Shown here piece after piece: positions 17,943 to 26,449 of a stretch of 64,000 nt of DNA; the stretch's first letter is position 1, and every line of letters begins with the position of its first letter. Location of the stretch: assembly GCF_020216025.1 (NCBI RefSeq), contig NZ_JAIWNC010000022.1, forward strand, positions 1 to 64,000, given 5' to 3'. This DNA is from Jidongwangia harbinensis (GTDB lineage: Bacteria > Actinomycetota > Actinomycetes > Mycobacteriales > Micromonosporaceae). Under the pieces are notes generated by a model that saw nothing but the letters and a program-made list of their open reading frames with translations, was not told where the DNA came from and made no database searches. The translations under genes were made by a program, and so were the position numbers.

Positions 17943-18431
17943 GTGTTCGACGCTGTGGACGTGCCGGTGCGCCGGCTCGACCCGGATCTGCCGCTGCCGG
18001 CGTACGCCCACCCCGGCGACGCGGGTGCCGACCTGGTCGCCGCGGAGGACGTGAAGCTGGCCCCCGGTGAACGGCGCCTGGTGCCGACCGGCATCGCCGT
18101 CGCCGTTCCGGACGGCTACGTCGGCCTGGTCCACCCGCGTTCCGGGCTGGCCACCCGCCTGGGCGTGACCGTCCTCAACGCGCCCGGTACGGTCGACGCC
18201 GGCTACCGCGGCGAAATCATGGTGAACCTGGTCAACCACGACCCGGTCGGCACGGTGCAGATCTCCCGCGGCGACCGCATCGCCCAACTGCTGGTGCAGC
18301 GGGTCGAGCGTGCCGCGTTCCACGTCGTGGACGAGCTGCCGGAGACCGTCCGCGGCGCCGGTGGTCACGGCTCGACCGGCGGGCACCAGGCGTTCCCCAC
18401 GCAGAGAGGTGACAGTCATGTTCTCCCGTAA
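17943..18431 (+). CDS. dut: dUTP diphosphatase
   Basis: 162 residues, a standard trimeric dUTPase that hydrolyses dUTP to dUMP, keeping uracil out of DNA and feeding dTMP synthesis. All five motifs are visible: HPGDAGADLVA, PRSGLATR, GTVDAGYRGEI, RGDRIAQLLV and RGAGGHGSTG. GTG at 17943 is preceded by GAGGAAA; GTG at 17901 would add 14 atypical residues. The 3' end overlaps the DUF3710 ATG by 14 bases, so the two are coupled. Confidence 0.96.
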   Translation: MFDAVDVPVRRLDPDLPLPAYAHPGDAGADLVAAEDVKLAPGERRLVPTGIAVAVPDGYVGLVHPRSGLATRLGVTVLNAPGTVDAGYRGEIMVNLVNHDPVGTVQISRGDRIAQLLVQRVERAAFHVVDELPETVRGAGGHGSTGGHQAFPTQRGDSHVLP

Positions 18432-19065
18432 GCGCCCCCGGCACGTGCGTCCCGACGACGCGCCGCCGTCCGCGGCGCTCGCCCAGAGCCTGTCCACCGA
18501 CGGCGAGGCCCCCGCGCCCGACCGCGGCCCGTACGACATCCGGCACGCGCCGGACGGCGTGCCGCGGCTCGACCTGGGCAGCCTGCAGATCCCGGCGATC
18601 GAGGGCGTCGAGGTCCGCGTCCAGGCCAGCCCCGAGGGCGCCATCGAGCACGTGGTGCTGGTGTCCGGCGGCAGCGGTGTCGAGCTGGGTGCGTTCGCCG
18701 CGCCGCGGACCGAGGGCATCTGGGCCGAGGTCCGCGACGAGATGCTGAAGAACATGACCGACGAGCGCCTGGACGTGCGTGAGGTGGACGACGACCACGG
18801 CACCGCGCTGCTGGCCCGGCTGCCCGACCCGCAGGGCAACCTGGTGGACGTGCGGTACGTGGGGGTGGACGGTCCACGGTGGTTCGTCCGGGCCACGTTC
18901 CAGGGTCCCGGTGCGGTGGACCCGGCGTCCGCCCCGGCGCTCTGGGAGTGCCTGGAGGGACTCGTGGTGACCCGCGACGACGAGCCCAGGCCGGTCCGCG
19001 AGCCGCTGCCGCTGCGGCTGCCGCCGGAGATGGCCGAGCAGGCCCAGCAGCAGGACGGTTCGTGA
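18418..19065 (+). CDS. DUF3710 protein
   Basis: 215 residues, soluble. Start MFSRKRPRHVRPDD, core GPYDIRHAPDGVPRLDLGSL, IEGVEVRVQASPEGAIEHVV and DVRYVGVDGPRWFVRATFQG are typical of DUF3710. No catalytic motif is evident. The gene begins inside the end of dut and follows it in many actinobacteria, so shared regulation is likely. The tail MAEQAQQQDGS is polar. Confidence 0.88.
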   Translation: MFSRKRPRHVRPDDAPPSAALAQSLSTDGEAPAPDRGPYDIRHAPDGVPRLDLGSLQIPAIEGVEVRVQASPEGAIEHVVLVSGGSGVELGAFAAPRTEGIWAEVRDEMLKNMTDERLDVREVDDDHGTALLARLPDPQGNLVDVRYVGVDGPRWFVRATFQGPGAVDPASAPALWECLEGLVVTRDDEPRPVREPLPLRLPPEMAEQAQQQDGS

Positions 19066-19166
19066 CCGGGGGCGTCGCGTGCACCGCGGGCGTACCGTGA
19101 GGGATCGGGCCGGCCGCCGTGCCGGGCCTGCCCGACCGGGCGCCTGAGGAGGAGTGACCTGAGGTC

Positions 19167-19547
19167 ATGTCGACCGACGAGCGCATCACCGGCCTGCGCC
19201 GCTTCCTGGAGCGGCTGACCGCCTCCGAGGAGGAGCTGCAGGCCCGGGAACTGCAACGGGACAGCGCCCGGTGTGGCGCCACCCTGGCGGGGCAGTGCAC
19301 CCGGGGGCAGGTCGTCTCGGTGTCGGGGCGGCTGCGCACCGTGGCGTACACTCCCCGCACCAACCTGCCGACCCTCGAGGCCGACCTGTACGACGGCAGC
19401 GACGTGGTCACGCTCGTCTTCCTGGGCCGGCGCTCGATCGCCGGCATCGAGCCGGGACGACAGCTCACCGCCAAGGGCCGGATCGCGATCCGGGACGACC
19501 GTAAGGTCATCTACAACCCGTACTACGAGCTGGAGGCGCCCCGGTGA
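19167..19547 (+). CDS. OB-fold nucleic-acid-binding protein
   Basis: 126 residues. A helical start RITGLRRFLERLTASEEELQ precedes an OB-fold beta barrel (GQVVSVSGRLRTVAYTPR, TLEADLYDGSDVVTLVFLGR, GRQLTAKGRIAIRDDRKVIY) that resembles the nucleic-acid-binding barrel of RecG/aspartyl-tRNA synthetase. Ligand unknown. Stop and next start overlap (GTGA at 19544-19547), so it is translated together with DUF3159. Conserved neighbour of dut in mycobacteria (Rv2694c type). Confidence 0.85.
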   Translation: MSTDERITGLRRFLERLTASEEELQARELQRDSARCGATLAGQCTRGQVVSVSGRLRTVAYTPRTNLPTLEADLYDGSDVVTLVFLGRRSIAGIEPGRQLTAKGRIAIRDDRKVIYNPYYELEAPR

Positions 19548-20314
19548 CACCCGGCAGCGAGCCCCGTCACGCCGCCCGCGAGCCCATCGAGGACCGGGTC
19601 GCCGAGGAGATCGTCGAGGAACTCGAGCTCCGGCCGGCGCCGGCGGCCGAGGCCGACGAGCCGATGCCGTCGATGAGCGAGCAGGTCGCCGAGCAGCTCG
19701 GCGGCGTCCGCGGGCTGATCGAGTCGAGCATCCCGGTGCTGGCGTTCGTCGTGCTCAACGTGGTGCTGGGTGACGTGCTGAAGGTGGCCGAGCGCACCGC
19801 GCTGTACTGGGCGATCGGTGGCGCGCTGGGCACCGCGGTGCTGATCGGGGCGTACCGGCTGTACCGCAAGGAGGCGGTGCGGCACGCCGTCAACGGCATC
19901 TTCGGGGTGGCGATCGGCGCCTTCCTGGCCTACCGGACCGGCGACGCGAAGAACTTCTACCTGCCCGGCATCCTGCTGACCCTGGCCCAGGTGGTGCTGC
20001 TGGTGCTGTCCGTGCTGGTCCGGCGGCCGATCATCGGGTACGTGTGGGGCGTGCTCGCCAACGGCGGCAAGCACGACTGGTTCGACAACCCCCGGCTGTT
20101 CCGCACGTTCCAGTGGCTGACCCTGGTCTGGGCCGGCTCGCTGTTCGTCCGGTCCGGTGTCCAGGGGTGGCTGTGGCTGCAGGACCAGGCCAACGCGATC
20201 GGCATCGTGCGCATCCTGATCAGCTGGCCGATCTACGCGGCCACGTTCGCGTTCACCGTGTGGGCGGTGCGCCGGGTGACCCGCGAGCAGCACGCCGAGG
20301 CCGTCACCGGCTGA
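19544..20314 (+). CDS. DUF3159 membrane protein
   Basis: 256 residues. A charged ~50-residue N-terminus (RVAEEIVEELELRP) is followed by five or six membrane helices, starting with IPVLAFVVLNVVLGDVLKV and ending with ISWPIYAATFAFTVWAV, separated by short loops such as NGGKHDWFDNPRLFRTFQWL. GTG start overlaps the OB-fold stop. Function unknown. It ends 6 bases from the convergent trkA stop. Confidence 0.88.
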   Translation: MTPGSEPRHAAREPIEDRVAEEIVEELELRPAPAAEADEPMPSMSEQVAEQLGGVRGLIESSIPVLAFVVLNVVLGDVLKVAERTALYWAIGGALGTAVLIGAYRLYRKEAVRHAVNGIFGVAIGAFLAYRTGDAKNFYLPGILLTLAQVVLLVLSVLVRRPIIGYVWGVLANGGKHDWFDNPRLFRTFQWLTLVWAGSLFVRSGVQGWLWLQDQANAIGIVRILISWPIYAATFAFTVWAVRRVTREQHAEAVTG

Positions 20315-20320
20315 CCCGGG

Positions 20321-20995
20321 TCAGTCCAGCGCCGGGCCGTCACCCAGCACCACGGCCCGGACCGCGTCCTCCACCTCGGCGGTGCACACGAAGATCAGCT
20401 CGTCGCCGACCTCCAGCGGATCGTCCGGCGTGGGGACCAGCACCCGCTTGCCCCGCAGGATCGCGACCAGCGCGGAGTCGCGCGGCATCGGCACCGACCG
20501 CACCGGCTCACCCACGTACGGCGCGGTGGCCGGCAGCGTGATCTCCACCAGGTTGGCCTCGCCCTGCCGGAACGTCATCAGCCGGACCAGGTCGCCGACC
20601 GTGACCGCCTCCTCGACCAGCGCCGCCATCAGGCGCGGCTTGCTCACCGCGACGTCGACGCCCCACTGCTCGGTGAAGAGCCACTCGTTCTCCGCGCGGT
20701 TCACCCGGGCCACCACCCGGGCCACCGCGAACTCCGTCTTGGCCAGCAGCGAGACCACCAGGTTGGCCTTGTCGTCGCCGGTCGCCGCGACCACCACGTC
20801 GCAGCCCGCGACGTCGGCCTCCTCCAGGCTGCTCAGCTCGCACGCGTCGGCCAGCACCCATTCCGCCTCGGGCACCCGCTCCGGCCGCAGCTGGCGGGGC
20901 TGGCGCTCGATCAGCATCACCTGGTGCCCGTTGCCGATCAGCTCACTGGCGATGGACCGGCCGACATTGCCGGCTCCGGCGATGGCGATCCGCAT
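20321..20995 (-). CDS. trkA: TrkA/KtrA-type potassium uptake regulator (second of pair)
   Basis: 224 residues: Rossmann RCK_N domain MRIAIAGAGNVGRSIASELI with the GxGxxG nucleotide loop, then an RCK_C domain from about residue 135 (LVEITLPATAPYVGEPVRSV). Binds NAD(H)/ATP and gates a cation transporter at the membrane face. It begins 2 bases after the stop of the other trkA gene, and the pair corresponds to mycobacterial ceoB/ceoC. The membrane partner is probably the divergent permease or an unlinked Trk subunit. Confidence 0.92.
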   Translation of the reverse strand: MRIAIAGAGNVGRSIASELIGNGHQVMLIERQPRQLRPERVPEAEWVLADACELSSLEEADVAGCDVVVAATGDDKANLVVSLLAKTEFAVARVVARVNRAENEWLFTEQWGVDVAVSKPRLMAALVEEAVTVGDLVRLMTFRQGEANLVEITLPATAPYVGEPVRSVPMPRDSALVAILRGKRVLVPTPDDPLEVGDELIFVCTAEVEDAVRAVVLGDGPALD

Positions 20996-20997
20996 GG

Positions 20998-21663
20998 TCA
21001 GTGCCCTCCCTGTACGGCGGACGAGGCGATCTCCAGCACCGGCTCCACGGTGTCGTCGGTGACCAGCATGAACACCTGGTCGCCGTCCTGCACCACGGTG
21101 GACGGGGTGGCCAGCGAGCCGATCCCGAACCGCATCAGGTACGCGACCCGGGCACCGGTGGCCTCCTCCAGCGACTGCAGCGTCCGGCCCACCCAGTCCC
21201 GGTGCACCGGCGCCTCGACGATGGAGATCGCGCTGGTCGGGTCGCGGAACACCTCGACCGTGCCCTCCGGGACCAGGTGCCGCACCATCCGGTCGGCGGC
21301 CCAGCGGATCGTCGCCACGGTCGGGATGCCGAGGCGCTCGTAGACCAGGGCGCGCCGGGCGTCGTAGATCCGGGCCACCACCCGGGACACGCCGTACGTC
21401 TCGCGGGCCAGCCGGGCCGAGATGATGTTCGAGTTGTCGCCGCTGGATACCGCGGCGAACGCGTCGGCCCGCTCGATGCCGGCGGCGTGCAGCACGTCCC
21501 GGTCGAAGCCGACGCCGGTCACCGTGATGCCGGTGAACTCCGCGCCCAGGCGGCGGAACGCGTCGGCGTTCTGGTCGATCACCGCCACCGAGTGCCCTCG
21601 AGCGTCCAGGCTGTGGGCGAGCGTCGACCCCAGCCGTCCGCACCCCATGATCACCACGTGCAC
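20998..21663 (-). CDS. trkA: TrkA/KtrA-type potassium uptake regulator (first of pair)
   Basis: 221 residues. VHVVIMGCGRLGSTLAHSLD is the RCK_N nucleotide loop; RCK_C begins near residue 140 (VEVFRDPTSAISIVEAPVHR) and ends VFMLVTDDTVEPVLEIA. GTG at 21663 has GGGAAGG 10 bases upstream; GTG at 21672 is too close to it. Divergent from the KimA-like permease with 114 bases between starts, so both may share a control region. Two single-RCK-pair subunits probably form a hetero-oligomer. Confidence 0.92.
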   Translation of the reverse strand: MHVVIMGCGRLGSTLAHSLDARGHSVAVIDQNADAFRRLGAEFTGITVTGVGFDRDVLHAAGIERADAFAAVSSGDNSNIISARLARETYGVSRVVARIYDARRALVYERLGIPTVATIRWAADRMVRHLVPEGTVEVFRDPTSAISIVEAPVHRDWVGRTLQSLEEATGARVAYLMRFGIGSLATPSTVVQDGDQVFMLVTDDTVEPVLEIASSAVQGGH

Positions 21664-21777
21664 CGTCGTCACGCCTTCCCGCCGCGATGTTGACTCCCAG
21701 AGCGTGCCACGTGGCAGCGAGTGCCGTTGGCCGGGGCGCCGAACGGCACCGGTGATCCAGCCGTACGCTTGGCGCTT

Positions 21778-23784
21778 GTGGTAAGTCCGACCTCGCTCGC
21801 CAAGCGGCTGCTGCTCGGCAGGCCGTTCCGCTCCGACCGGTTGCAGCACACGCTGCTGCCGAAGCGGATCGCGCTGCCCGTGTTCGCCAGCGACGCCCTG
21901 TCGAGCGTGGCGTACGCCCCCGACGAGATCCTGCTGACGCTCTCCATCGCCGGCGCCGCGGCCTACATGTACTCGCCCTGGGTCACCCTGGCGGTGGCGG
22001 TCGTGATGATCACCGTGGTGGCCAGTTACCGGCAGACGGTGCACGCCTACCCGTCCGGCGGCGGCGACTACGAGGTGGCCACGGTCAATCTCGGCCCGCG
22101 GGCCGGGGTGGCGGTGGCCAGCGCGCTGCTCGTCGACTACATCCTCACCGTGGCGGTGTCGGTCAGCGCCGGGGTCTCCAACCTCGGCTCGGTGGTGCCG
22201 TTCGTCGCCGAGCACAAGGTCGGCATAGCGGTCGCCGCGGTGGCCCTGCTGACCGCGATGAACCTGCGCGGCCTGCGCGAGTCCGGCGGCCTGTTCGCCG
22301 TACCCACCTATGCCTTCATCTTCGTCATGGTCGGCATGATCGTCACCGGCCTGATCCGGGTCTTCGTCCTCGGCCAGGACCTGCGCGCGCCCAGCGCGGA
22401 CCTGGTGATCGAAGCCGAGGAGCACCACCTGACCAGCTTCGCGTTCATGTTCCTGCTGCTCCGGACGTTCTCCTCCGGGTGCGCGGCGCTGACCGGCGTG
22501 GAGGCCATCTCCAACGGTGTGCCCGCGTTCAAGGCGCCGAAGAGCAAGAACGCGGCCACCACGCTGCTGCTGCTGGGCGGCGTGGCGATCCTCCTGCTGG
22601 TCGGCATCATCACCCTGGCCCGGGCCACCCACCTGCAGTTCGTCGAGGACCCGCTGCTGCAGATCGTCGGCGGTCCGCCCAACTACGTGCAGAAGACCGT
22701 GACCACGCAGCTCGGCGAGACGGTCTTCGGCAGCGGCTCGATCCTGCTGTACCTGGTCGGCGCGGTGACCGCGCTGATCCTGTTCCTGGCCGCGAACACC
22801 GCGTTCAACGGCTTCCCGGTGCTCGGCTCGATCCTGGCGCAGGACCGCTACCTGCCCCGCCAGTTGCACACCCGCGGCGACCGGCTGGCGTTCTCCAACG
22901 GCATCGTCTTCCTGGCGGTCACCGCGATGGTGCTGATCGTGGCGTTCGAGGCCGAGGTGACCCGGCTGATCCAGCTGTACATCGTCGGCGTGTTCGTGTC
23001 GTTCACGCTGTCCCAGGCCGGCATGCTGCGGCACTGGAACCGGCTGCTGCGCACCCAGCGCGACCCGGACCGGCGCCGGCAGATGTACCGCTCCCGGGCG
23101 ATCAACGGCTTCGGCATGGTGCTCTGCGGCGCGGTCCTGATCGTCGTGCTGATCACCAAGTTCCTGCTCGGGGCGTGGATCGCGATCGCCGCGATGGCCG
23201 TCATCTACGTGACCATGCTGGCCATCCGGAAGCACTACACCCGGGTCGCGGCGGAACTCGCGCCGACCGACGAGCGCCCGGTGCTGCCGTCCCGCAACCA
23301 CGCCATCGTGCTGGTCAGCAAGGTGCACCTGCCGACGCTGCGTGCGGTCGCGTACGCCCAGGCCACCCGTCCGGACACGCTGACCGCGGTCACCGTGAAC
23401 GTGGACGACTCGGATACCCGCACGATCCAGGCCGAGTGGGAGCGCCGCCAGGTCCCGGTGCCGCTCACCGTGGTCGACTCGCCGTACCGGGAGATCACCC
23501 GGCCGATCATCGACTACGTCAAGAGCGTCCGCCGCGGCTCACCCCGCGACGTGGTCACGGTCTTCGTCCCGGAATACGTGGTCGGCCGCTGGTGGGAGAA
23601 CCTGCTGCACAACCAGAGCGCGCTGCGGATCAAGGGCCGGTTGCTGTTCGAGCCGGGCGTGATGGTCACCAGCGTGCCCTGGCAGTTGCGTTCCAGCCAG
23701 GACAAGGACCTGGACCGATTCGACCGCGACCTGACCCGGGCGCCCGCCCGCGGCCCGCGCTCCGGCGCCGAGGACGACCAGTGA
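21778..23784 (+). CDS. APC-superfamily permease, KimA-like potassium transporter
   Basis: 668 residues. About 12 membrane helices in the first 480 residues, then a ~180-residue cytoplasmic domain. The start RPFRSDRLQHTLLPKRIALP then VFASDALSSVAYAPDEILLT matches the KimA (YdaO) family of high-affinity K+ symporters. The cytoplasmic part (LPSRNHAIVLVSKVHLPTLR) has the USP-like fold that binds c-di-AMP in KimA. GTG at 21778 lacks a Shine-Dalgarno; TACGCT 9 bases upstream suggests a leaderless mRNA. GTGA overlap with the next gene. K+ as substrate is inferred from family and the TrkA neighbours. Confidence 0.82.
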   Translation: MVSPTSLAKRLLLGRPFRSDRLQHTLLPKRIALPVFASDALSSVAYAPDEILLTLSIAGAAAYMYSPWVTLAVAVVMITVVASYRQTVHAYPSGGGDYEVATVNLGPRAGVAVASALLVDYILTVAVSVSAGVSNLGSVVPFVAEHKVGIAVAAVALLTAMNLRGLRESGGLFAVPTYAFIFVMVGMIVTGLIRVFVLGQDLRAPSADLVIEAEEHHLTSFAFMFLLLRTFSSGCAALTGVEAISNGVPAFKAPKSKNAATTLLLLGGVAILLLVGIITLARATHLQFVEDPLLQIVGGPPNYVQKTVTTQLGETVFGSGSILLYLVGAVTALILFLAANTAFNGFPVLGSILAQDRYLPRQLHTRGDRLAFSNGIVFLAVTAMVLIVAFEAEVTRLIQLYIVGVFVSFTLSQAGMLRHWNRLLRTQRDPDRRRQMYRSRAINGFGMVLCGAVLIVVLITKFLLGAWIAIAAMAVIYVTMLAIRKHYTRVAAELAPTDERPVLPSRNHAIVLVSKVHLPTLRAVAYAQATRPDTLTAVTVNVDDSDTRTIQAEWERRQVPVPLTVVDSPYREITRPIIDYVKSVRRGSPRDVVTVFVPEYVVGRWWENLLHNQSALRIKGRLLFEPGVMVTSVPWQLRSSQDKDLDRFDRDLTRAPARGPRSGAEDDQ

Positions 23785-24989
23785 CGGATCTCGTCGAGGG
23801 TGACCGCGTCGAGGTGGTGGTCGGCGCACCGGCGCACGGCGGGCACTGTGTGGCCCGGATCGGCGGGCCGCACGGGCAGGTGGTGTTCGTCCGGCACGCC
23901 CTGCCCGGCGAGCGGGTCACGGTCGAGATCACCGAACTGCACCGCGGCTACCTGCGCGGCGACGCGGTCGAGGTGCACGAGGCCGCACCGGACCGGGTCA
24001 CGCCGCCCTGCCCGTACGCCCGGCCCGGCGCGTGCGGCGGCTGCGACCTGCAGCACGTCGCCGAGGACGCCCAGCTGGCCTGGAAGACCGCCGTGGTCTC
24101 CGAACAGCTCAGCCGCCTGGCCGGCTTCACCGACGACGAGATCGACCGCCTGGGGGTACGCGTGGAGCGGCTCCCCGGCGGCACCCTGGGCTGGCGCACC
24201 CGGATCCGCTACACCGTCGACGCGGCCGGCCGCGCGGGCCTGCTGCAGCACCGTTCCCACCAGGTGGTGCCGATCGACCGGTGCCGGATCGCCCACCCCA
24301 CGCTGCAGGCCCTCGACCTCACCACCCGGCACTGGCCGACCGAGAGCACCGTCGAGGCGGTGGCCTCCACCGGCGGCGACGTGACGGTGCGCAGCGACCG
24401 CGTCCTGACCGGCCCGGCCGAGGTCACCGAACTGGCCGCCGGGCGCCGCTGGCAGGTTCCCGCCGAGGGCTTCTGGCAGGTGCATCCGGACGCCGCCGAC
24501 ACGCTGGTCTCCGCGGTCCTGGACCTGCTGCGGCCGGCACCGGGCGAGACCGCGTGGGACCTGTACGGCGGCGCCGGGCTGTTCGCGGCCGCGCTGGCCG
24601 GGCGCACGTCGGCCCGGGTGACCGTGGTCGAGTCCGCGCCGCTGGGGGTGGCCGCGGCCCGCACCAACCTGGCCGACCTGCCCGGCGTCGAGGTGGTGCC
24701 GGCCCGGGTGGAGACCGCCCTGGCCCGGCGCCGGATCACCGGCCCGGTCGACCTGGTGGTGCTGGACCCGCCCCGCTCCGGCGCGGGCGCCGCCGTGGTC
24801 CGGGCCGTGGTCGCCGCCGCACCCCGGGCCGTCGCCTACGTGGCGTGCGACCCGGCGGCACTGGCGCGCGACCTGGCCACGTTCGCCCGATCGGGGTGGC
24901 GGACCGTGGAGCTGCGCGCCTTCGACCTCTTCCCGATGACGCAGCACATCGAGTGCGTAGCGCTCCTGACCCCGGCAGACCCACCCTGA
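23781..24989 (+). CDS. TRAM-domain uracil-C5 RNA methyltransferase (TrmA/RlmC-D family)
   Basis: 402 residues. An N-terminal TRAM barrel (residues 1-60: DRVEVVVGAPAHGGHCVARI) precedes the cysteine cluster CPYARPGACGGCDLQH of [4Fe-4S] members. The C-terminal Rossmann methylase has WDLYGGAGLFAAALAG for SAM, LDPPRSGAG, and the catalytic-loop cysteine in YVACDPAALARDL. It methylates C5 of uridine in rRNA or tRNA; which one cannot be told. GTG overlaps the permease stop; the pair is conserved in mycobacteria. Confidence 0.9.
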   Translation: MTDLVEGDRVEVVVGAPAHGGHCVARIGGPHGQVVFVRHALPGERVTVEITELHRGYLRGDAVEVHEAAPDRVTPPCPYARPGACGGCDLQHVAEDAQLAWKTAVVSEQLSRLAGFTDDEIDRLGVRVERLPGGTLGWRTRIRYTVDAAGRAGLLQHRSHQVVPIDRCRIAHPTLQALDLTTRHWPTESTVEAVASTGGDVTVRSDRVLTGPAEVTELAAGRRWQVPAEGFWQVHPDAADTLVSAVLDLLRPAPGETAWDLYGGAGLFAAALAGRTSARVTVVESAPLGVAAARTNLADLPGVEVVPARVETALARRRITGPVDLVVLDPPRSGAGAAVVRAVVAAAPRAVAYVACDPAALARDLATFARSGWRTVELRAFDLFPMTQHIECVALLTPADPP

Positions 24990-25005
24990 TCCCACCGTCT
25001 CAGCG

Positions 25006-25021
25006 ACCCGGGCGCCCGGGT
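25006..25021. terminator. Short GC palindrome between convergent genes
   Basis: ACCCGGGCGCCCGGGT, a perfect 16-base palindrome 16 bases after the methyltransferase stop and 10 bases before the 2H phosphoesterase stop. A possible shared transcript end, although the loop would be tight. Confidence 0.4.
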
Positions 25022-25031
25022 GGCCCGCCGC

Positions 25032-25574
25032 CTACGCCGGGGTCAACTGAATGCTCGAATATCCGCCCGGTATCTCGACGAGGTGGGCGCTGGAGGCGCG
25101 TGCGGGGATCGGTGCGGGGAAGCGGGTCACGACGTCCAGGACTCGGGCCTTGTCCGTGACGCCGACGGCAAGCGTGCAGTGCGGTAGCAGGGCATCCGGA
25201 CGGTAGTAGGGCCAGATGCCGTCGACCAGCGGTTCGATGGCGTCGTGGACCGCGCGCTGCACGGCCAACAGCCGAGACGAGGGTACGACGCCGAGAAAGG
25301 CGGGCGCCTCCTCGGTGAGAAAGAACCCGAGCGCCGCGAGAGGCAGGGTCAGCCCGACCGACGTGGCGAGCACCGGCCGGACCGCATCGGCGACCTCTGA
25401 CGGGTTCCCGTGCTCGAACACCGACAGAGTGACGTGAGGGCGGTACCGGGACTGCGGGACGCTGCCCAACGACGTGACGCCGTATGCGTCGAGAGCGGCC
25501 CAGATCTGCCTGATCTGGTGGTCGGCGCGCTCGTCAAGGAACAACTCGACGGCATGCGGCACGGCGGCCTCCAT
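25032..25574 (-). CDS. 2H phosphoesterase / 2'-5' RNA ligase family protein
   Basis: 180 residues. Two HxT motifs, HVTLS near residue 47 and HCTLAVG near residue 132, are the catalytic signature of the 2H superfamily, which includes 2'-5' RNA ligase (ThpR) and cyclic phosphodiesterases. RNA ends or small cyclic nucleotides are plausible substrates; the natural one is unknown. ATG at 25574 gives MEAAVPHAVELFLDERADHQ; no strong ribosome site is seen. Convergent with the methyltransferase, and followed upstream by the 875-base gene-poor stretch. Confidence 0.85.
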   Translation of the reverse strand: MEAAVPHAVELFLDERADHQIRQIWAALDAYGVTSLGSVPQSRYRPHVTLSVFEHGNPSEVADAVRPVLATSVGLTLPLAALGFFLTEEAPAFLGVVPSSRLLAVQRAVHDAIEPLVDGIWPYYRPDALLPHCTLAVGVTDKARVLDVVTRFPAPIPARASSAHLVEIPGGYSSIQLTPA

Positions 25575-26449
25575 CGGTGTGCTCAAGGGGGGCACGTACC
25601 CGCGTCCTGCGGGGGTTCGGCTCTGCGATCTCCATCTCGATTCGGAGTGATGACGCCGAAGACGGGCTCCCACAGGTTCCCCGATCCTGGCGGCGAAGTG
25701 CCGCCCGACTCGCCGTAGCCCGACTCGCCGTAGCCCACCGCCGCGCCGACCCCCCGACCTGACGGCCCTGTCCATCCCCGAAGGTGTACCGCGGGCCGGA
25801 CCGGCTGCGCGGTGACCACCGCGTCCGGCGGACCTCGACGGCCAGCGCTCCAACCTATGCCCGCTGCACGTGACCAGCCCGCGGCAAGCCGCGCCCGATC
25901 ACCAGGACGACGGATATGCGGTGCAGCGACCGACTCGTCTCATTTCGCCTACCAAGCCCTCCATCGACTATGGCATCAGGAAGTTGGATCGTGCCAACTC
26001 AGGTTCGCGAGAAAGGGTTGGCGACCTCGCATGTCGGTGGCCCCATAAAGCGCCTACCGCTTCCGGTGTCGCTCGCCGGAGCGCGACACCTGCTCTGCCG
26101 AACGAGACCGCCAAGCGATATTGAGGCGATCTCGTGTGTCCTGAACGTCCGAGGGGCCGATCGGTACTCCACTCTCCGGGCGTGGCGGTGCGGCTGGTGA
26201 GCCAGTTCCGGCACCACGGGTCCACGTCACCCGGGATGGGATGCCGCGCAGGCGCGACAACGGGGTAGAGCCGTCATAAGCGGTTCTGGTTACCGGTCCG
26301 ATCCGCAGCGCGCGGCGGTATTCGCCCCGGTTTGCGGCGGCCGATGGCGGCTTAGCTGGATTTGCGGGGTGAGGTGGATCACCGTGGCGGATCGCGGGGC
26401 GGAAACGGGAGGGCTGCGGACGGGCAACCCGCGGATACACTCGGCTCTC
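25575..26449. other. 875-base gene-poor stretch before dxs
   Basis: No convincing gene. Short overlapping frames exist on both strands, but none has family features or a credible ribosome site. From about 25900 to 26200 the base composition is less GC-rich than the surroundings and codon-position bias is lost, so it may be decayed coding sequence. A hairpin (GGTGTCGCTC then GAGCGCGACACC) lies at 26065-26090. The last ~60 bases hold the dxs promoter. Confidence 0.5.

Noticed and set aside
20998..23328. 776-codon minus-strand frame fusing a long N-terminus to TrkA
   Set aside because: The extra part is antisense of the permease; the TrkA domain starts at GTG 21663 with a good ribosome site.
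25968..26225. 85-codon minus-strand frame in the gene-poor stretch
   Set aside because: No ribosome site, no family features, and overlapping frames on both strands look equally random.
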